Assembly (NCBI GenBank): GCA_025996815.1
Contig: BNTT01000115.1
Location: 1 to 9,929, forward strand
DNA length: 9,929 bases
Direction: 5' to 3'
DNA from: Bacteroidia bacterium
GTDB lineage: Bacteria; Bacteroidota; Bacteroidia; Bacteroidales; Azobacteroidaceae
The translations under genes and the position numbers were made by a program. The notes beneath the pieces were generated by a model. It did no database searches. It was not told where the DNA came from and saw only the letters and a list, made by a program, of their open reading frames with translations. Shown here piece by piece: positions 6,437-9,929 of this stretch. Numbering within the stretch: position 1 is the first letter of the stretch; each line of letters opens with the position of its first letter.

Positions 6437-9400
6437 AAATTAGGATTGCGCCTTGTCATCAATGGTTTGCGGGTTGCGCTCACCGGCACTGACTTGGCAT
6501 ATTTTTTTCTTGCACGTTTCACGCCGTTGCCGCCGAAGATGGAGTAGAGGGCGGGGACATATACCAGCGTCAGGATTGTTGAGAATGTTAAGCCGAATAC
6601 TACGGCTACGCCCAGCGGTTGCCACATCGCTGAGCCGGCTCCGCGCGGAATTGCCATCGGAATCATCCCCAACACCGTCGTGCAGGTGGTCATCAATATC
6701 GGACGCAAACGCGAACGACCGGCATCAACAATCGCCTTATCGACCGACATGCCGCGCTCTCGATTCAGATTGGCGTAGTCGATAAACACGATACCGTTTT
6801 TCACCACGATACCTATCAGCATCACAATGCCGACCATTCCCATCAAACTCAAAGATTGACCGGTGAGCACCAAGCCCAAGTAGACCCCTGCCATACCGAA
6901 GATAATAGACAGGAGGATAATGAACGGATAAGTGAACGATTCAAACTGTGCCGCCATCACGATATAGACGAGTATCACGCAGAGAACCATCAGAAGTCCC
7001 AACGCAGCATTGGATTCCTGCTGGTCAACGATTGACCCGCCAATGCTGACGCCAATCTCAGGAGGAATTGTGCCGTCGTTGCGCATTTCCGCAATGATTT
7101 TTTCCGCACCTGCCACCACTTCACTCAATGCGGCGTCGAAGATTGAGCCTTGTATCTTATTGACACGCTCACGGTTTTGCCGGTCAATTTGCGGCAAAGT
7201 CGATTTTTCAATCACGGTGCCCAATTCACGAATTTTAATCGGAACTCCTGCACTGCTGTACACCGTAATATTTTCGATGTCTTCGATAGATTGGCGATAT
7301 TTCTCGTCGTAGCGCACCACAATATCGTATTCGTCGCCTTCTTCACGGAATTTGGTCGTATAGGAGCCGTTGATACGGTTGCGGATGTAGGTGGCAACCG
7401 TTGCCGAATTAAGTCCGTTTTCCGCCAATTTCACACGGTCGAAATCCACCTGATATTCCACGCGATAGTCCTCACGGGTGATATTTAAGTCCTTCAGCCC
7501 TTTGACGGATGCCAACCGCGTTTTAAATTCCGCGGCAATTTTGTCGGTCAATGCCAAATCGTAGCCGTAGATTTCCACGTCCACCGTGCTGGCTCCTGAA
7601 CCCATCATACCGCCGCCACCGCCGGGGGTAACGATGTATTTATACAGTTCGGGCATATTCGACAAATCTTCACGCATACCTTCACCAATCTCATAGATGC
7701 TGCGGTCGCGTTCGTCGGCGGGAGTTGTGCGGAAACGGAAAGAAATCAGGTTCGTGCCGTTGGTCTGCATCGCTGCAAACGAGTTGCTTTCATCTGCCTG
7801 TCCCACTGAGAATGTGCGTGTTTCAACTTCCGGATATTTTTCTTTCACAAGTGCATCAAAGCGCATGGCGGTTGCACGGGCTACTTCCATCCGTGTTCCC
7901 GTTGGCATATAGACCGTTGCCGTAATCATATCGTTGTCCGTGGCAGGCATAAAGTCGCTTTCGACGATATTGCACGCCGGCACCATAATAAAGACGACCG
8001 TTGCTAATGCAACCAGGAATGTTTTCCAACGGTTGCGGACGCAGGCATTCACCACATTTTTGTACCACTCGTCCAACCTGTCTAACGCGCGACCTATCGG
8101 CGCATACAGCTTGTCAAACACCTTGCCCTGCGTATTCGTCAGTCGCAACATTTGCGAACAAAGCATCGGTGTCAGCGACAGAGCGGCAGCCAGCGAAATG
8201 ACAATCATAATCGTAACCATCCAGCCCAATTCGCCAAACATCACGCCGGCAAAACCGGTTGCCATCGTCATCGGGAAAAACACCGCAATAATCGTTAGCG
8301 TAGAGGCAATAACCGCCACGCCCACTTCATTGGTGCCGTGAATAGCCGCCTGCTTGGGCGTAGAGCCATTTTCGATATGCTTGGTAATGTTTTCCAACAC
8401 CACAATCGTGTCGTCCACCACCAGCCCAATCGCGATGGTCAGCGAGGAGAGCGAAATAATGTTCAAACTGCCGTGTTTCGCCATCAAATAGATGAACGAT
8501 GCCACCAAGGAAACCGGAATAGCCAGCACCACAATCGCGGTGGCACGCCAGCGTCCGAGGAAGAACATCACAACAAACACCACAAACAGGATGGCAAGAA
8601 GAATCGTTTCGAGCAACGAATTGATAGATTCCTTGATAAAATCGGAGGTATCCATCATCATCGTCAATTGTACATCCGGTGGCAATGTTTTTTGCAATTC
8701 GGGCATCAACTTATTGACGGTGTTTGCAATATCCACCGTATTGGAGCCTGACTGTTTCTGCACAATAATCATAGCCCCCTTCACCTCGTTGGTGTAGGAT
8801 TCCTGAATACGGCTCTGCAAGGTGTCCGACACATTGGCTATATCTTTTAGATAGACATTTCCTCCGTTTACACTGCCCACCACCAGACCGAGCAAATCAG
8901 CACTGCGTTGCAATTCGCCTTCGATACGGAGCGAATAGGTGTTGGTGCCCACGTCGAAACTGCCGGCAGGGATGTTCAGGTTTTCCTGATTAATCACACT
9001 GGCAATTTTCTCAACCGTAAGATTGTAGGCTTCCATCTTTTCGGGCGAAACATTGACTTGAACCTGACGTTTCGGCGCACCGGAAATAGTGACGGCACCC
9101 ACGCCCGCCACACGGTTGAGCGGATTGGCGATTTTATCGTCCAGGATTTTGTACAAGCCATTCACACTTTGCGTAGCCGTAGCCGTATAGATGACCACCG
9201 GCACCATATCGGTGCTGAACTTGAAAATAATCGGGTTGCTCACATCGTCGGGAAGTGAGCTCCTCACCATTTCAATTTTGTCGCGCACATCGTTGGTAGA
9301 CAGATTAATGTCCGTCCCGTAGTTAAATTCCAACGTAACGAGCGACATATTATCTTTCGACTGCGAAGTAATCTTTTTCAGATTTTCCACCGAGTTCAAC

Positions 9401-9609
9401 GTGTTTTCCATAGGACGGGTCACGTTCGTCTCAATATCCGAAGCACTTGCTCCTGCGTAGGCGGTAATCACCGTCAAGGAGTTAGTCTCAATTTTCGGAA
9501 ATAAATCCACCGGCAATTGAATATAGGAGAACATCCCAAAGAGGGCAACGCCCACAAATATCAATGCTGTGGTAATCGGTTGTTTAACCGCTGATGAATA
9601 TAAACTCAT
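6427..9609 (-). CDS. RND efflux pump inner-membrane permease (HAE1/AcrB type)
   Basis: This 1060-residue protein is a proton-driven trimeric exporter of the inner membrane that works with a periplasmic adaptor and an outer-membrane channel. The length and two-fold repeated layout fit the HAE1 family: a first transmembrane helix (TALIFVGVALFGMFSYI, ~14-30), a large periplasmic loop, a helix bundle from ~335, a second loop, and a second bundle from ~865. Proton-relay residues are present: Asp399-Asp400 in AIGLVVDDTIVV, Lys937 in GIVVKNGIVF and Thr974/Thr975 in RPILMTTCTT, matching AcrB Asp407/408, Lys940 and Thr978. The Asp pair and Lys argue for a drug/lipophile HAE1 pump rather than a heavy-metal CzcA pump, but the substrate is unknown. 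A glycine-rich tract (PGGGGGMMGSG) lies in the second periplasmic half at about residue 660. The start ATG at 9609 is 9 bp after the adaptor stop. Confidence 0.96.
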   Translation of the reverse strand: MSLYSSAVKQPITTALIFVGVALFGMFSYIQLPVDLFPKIETNSLTVITAYAGASASDIETNVTRPMENTLNSVENLKKITSQSKDNMSLVTLEFNYGTDINLSTNDVRDKIEMVRSSLPDDVSNPIIFKFSTDMVPVVIYTATATQSVNGLYKILDDKIANPLNRVAGVGAVTISGAPKRQVQVNVSPEKMEAYNLTVEKIASVINQENLNIPAGSFDVGTNTYSLRIEGELQRSADLLGLVVGSVNGGNVYLKDIANVSDTLQSRIQESYTNEVKGAMIIVQKQSGSNTVDIANTVNKLMPELQKTLPPDVQLTMMMDTSDFIKESINSLLETILLAILFVVFVVMFFLGRWRATAIVVLAIPVSLVASFIYLMAKHGSLNIISLSSLTIAIGLVVDDTIVVLENITKHIENGSTPKQAAIHGTNEVGVAVIASTLTIIAVFFPMTMATGFAGVMFGELGWMVTIMIVISLAAALSLTPMLCSQMLRLTNTQGKVFDKLYAPIGRALDRLDEWYKNVVNACVRNRWKTFLVALATVVFIMVPACNIVESDFMPATDNDMITATVYMPTGTRMEVARATAMRFDALVKEKYPEVETRTFSVGQADESNSFAAMQTNGTNLISFRFRTTPADERDRSIYEIGEGMREDLSNMPELYKYIVTPGGGGGMMGSGASTVDVEIYGYDLALTDKIAAEFKTRLASVKGLKDLNITREDYRVEYQVDFDRVKLAENGLNSATVATYIRNRINGSYTTKFREEGDEYDIVVRYDEKYRQSIEDIENITVYSSAGVPIKIRELGTVIEKSTLPQIDRQNRERVNKIQGSIFDAALSEVVAGAEKIIAEMRNDGTIPPEIGVSIGGSIVDQQESNAALGLLMVLCVILVYIVMAAQFESFTYPFIILLSIIFGMAGVYLGLVLTGQSLSLMGMVGIVMLIGIVVKNGIVFIDYANLNRERGMSVDKAIVDAGRSRLRPILMTTCTTVLGMIPMAIPRGAGSAMWQPLGVAVVFGLTFSTILTLVYVPALYSIFGGNGVKRARKKYAKSVPVSATRKPLMTRRNPNFNS

Positions 9610-9618
9610 ATCTATTTT

Positions 9619-9929
9619 TTAATTGTTAATTATCTCTACGGCTGTGCCCTCGACAAGGCGGGCTTGCCCTGCTGTTACTACTTCCTGACCGGGGGTGATG
9701 CCGGAGAGGATTTCGTAGTGGGTGTCGAGGCGTTGTCCCAATTCCACTTTTTGATAGTGCGCTTTGCCGTTCACGACGGTATAGACGTATTTGTCATTCG
9801 CGCCCGCCTGCTTTTGGACGGCTCCATCGGGAACGACGATACTTTCTTTGTAGCCAAAATTCAGCGTGATGCGCGAATGACAAATACGTCTATACCGTCG
9901 TGAACGGCAAAGCGCACTATCAAAAAGTG
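9619..9929 (-). CDS. RND periplasmic adaptor (membrane fusion protein), C-terminal part only
   Basis: The last 83 residues, encoded from 9870 down to the TAA at 9619, read as the membrane-proximal and beta-barrel end of an HlyD/AcrA-type adaptor: ITLNFGYKESIVVPDGAV, then NDKYVYTVVNGKAHYQKVEL, then YEILSGITPGQEVVTAGQ, and LVEGTAVEIINN. Adaptors link the inner-membrane pump to the outer-membrane channel, and this one is directly upstream of the pump with a 9-bp gap. From 9871 to the window end the frame stays open, but the residues are arginine-rich and unlike any adaptor. Those bases are the reverse complement of the gene's own 9745-9803. The true upstream coding sequence is therefore lost or replaced here, and only 9619-9870 should be trusted as gene. 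Confidence 0.88.
   Translation of the reverse strand, partial: LFDSALCRSRRYRRICHSRITLNFGYKESIVVPDGAVQKQAGANDKYVYTVVNGKAHYQKVELGQRLDTHYEILSGITPGQEVVTAGQARLVEGTAVEIINN
9745..9803. repeat. Left arm of 59-bp perfect inverted repeat
   Basis: This arm is genuine adaptor coding sequence (the NDKYVYTVVNGKAHYQKV region on the minus strand). It pairs without mismatch with 9871-9929 across a 67-base spacer (9804-9870) that also reads as normal adaptor. Confidence 0.97.
9871..9929. repeat. Right arm of 59-bp perfect inverted repeat, reaching the window end
   Basis: Exact reverse complement of 9745-9803; pairing stops sharply at 9870/9804 and continues to the very last base. In the adaptor frame it encodes non-homologous, basic residues, so this arm is the copied one. 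Most likely a fold-back artefact of library preparation or assembly. Confidence 0.95.

Noticed and set aside
9664..9903. Plus-strand 79-codon frame at the right end
   Set aside because: It is antisense to the adaptor and crosses the inverted-repeat junction.

Overview
The window reads as Bacteroidota chromosome, most likely order Bacteroidales. The evidence is three promoter elements of the TAnnTTTG type used by Bacteroidota sigma-ABfr, a FimA/Mfa1-type fimbrillin lipoprotein with a short SPII signal, a single-chain class I fumarase, and intergenic ATTACGAATTA repeats; no strong Shine-Dalgarno sequence was seen at the start codons. All six genes I accept lie on the minus strand, so the biological reading order is from the right end to the left.

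Right part (9929 to 5251): an efflux operon. It holds the C-terminal end of an RND periplasmic adaptor, a full 1060-residue HAE1/AcrB-type inner-membrane RND pump, a 97-residue P-II-like protein, and an AraC-family regulator. The gaps are 9, 27 and 15 bp, so co-transcription is likely. The P-II-like protein and the AraC regulator are plausible sensing or control partners of the pump. The last 59 bases of the window are a perfect inverted copy of 9745-9803 and break the adaptor reading, which looks like a fold-back artefact at a contig end.

Middle part (5250 to 3512): a 1.74-kb segment bracketed by two identical 49-bp direct repeats. The right copy is the last 15 codons plus stop of the AraC gene; the left copy is an orphan, non-coding duplicate just upstream of the fumarase promoter. 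Between them lies one gene, a Schlafen-AlbA_2/GHKL-type ATP-binding regulator with its own -7 element. Its stop codon opens a 12-bp tandem array (six full copies plus a partial one). This layout suggests a small accessory insertion at the 3' end of the AraC gene. No integrase or transposase is visible.

Left part (3511 to 1): class I [4Fe-4S] fumarate hydratase with a good own promoter and all three cluster cysteines, then a fimbrillin-like surface lipoprotein with BACON/Ig-like C-terminal domains. The latter has its own near-ideal promoter (TTTG-N20-TACCTTTG) and runs off the left edge. There is no gene-free stretch longer than about 110 bp, no RNA gene, and no CRISPR array.
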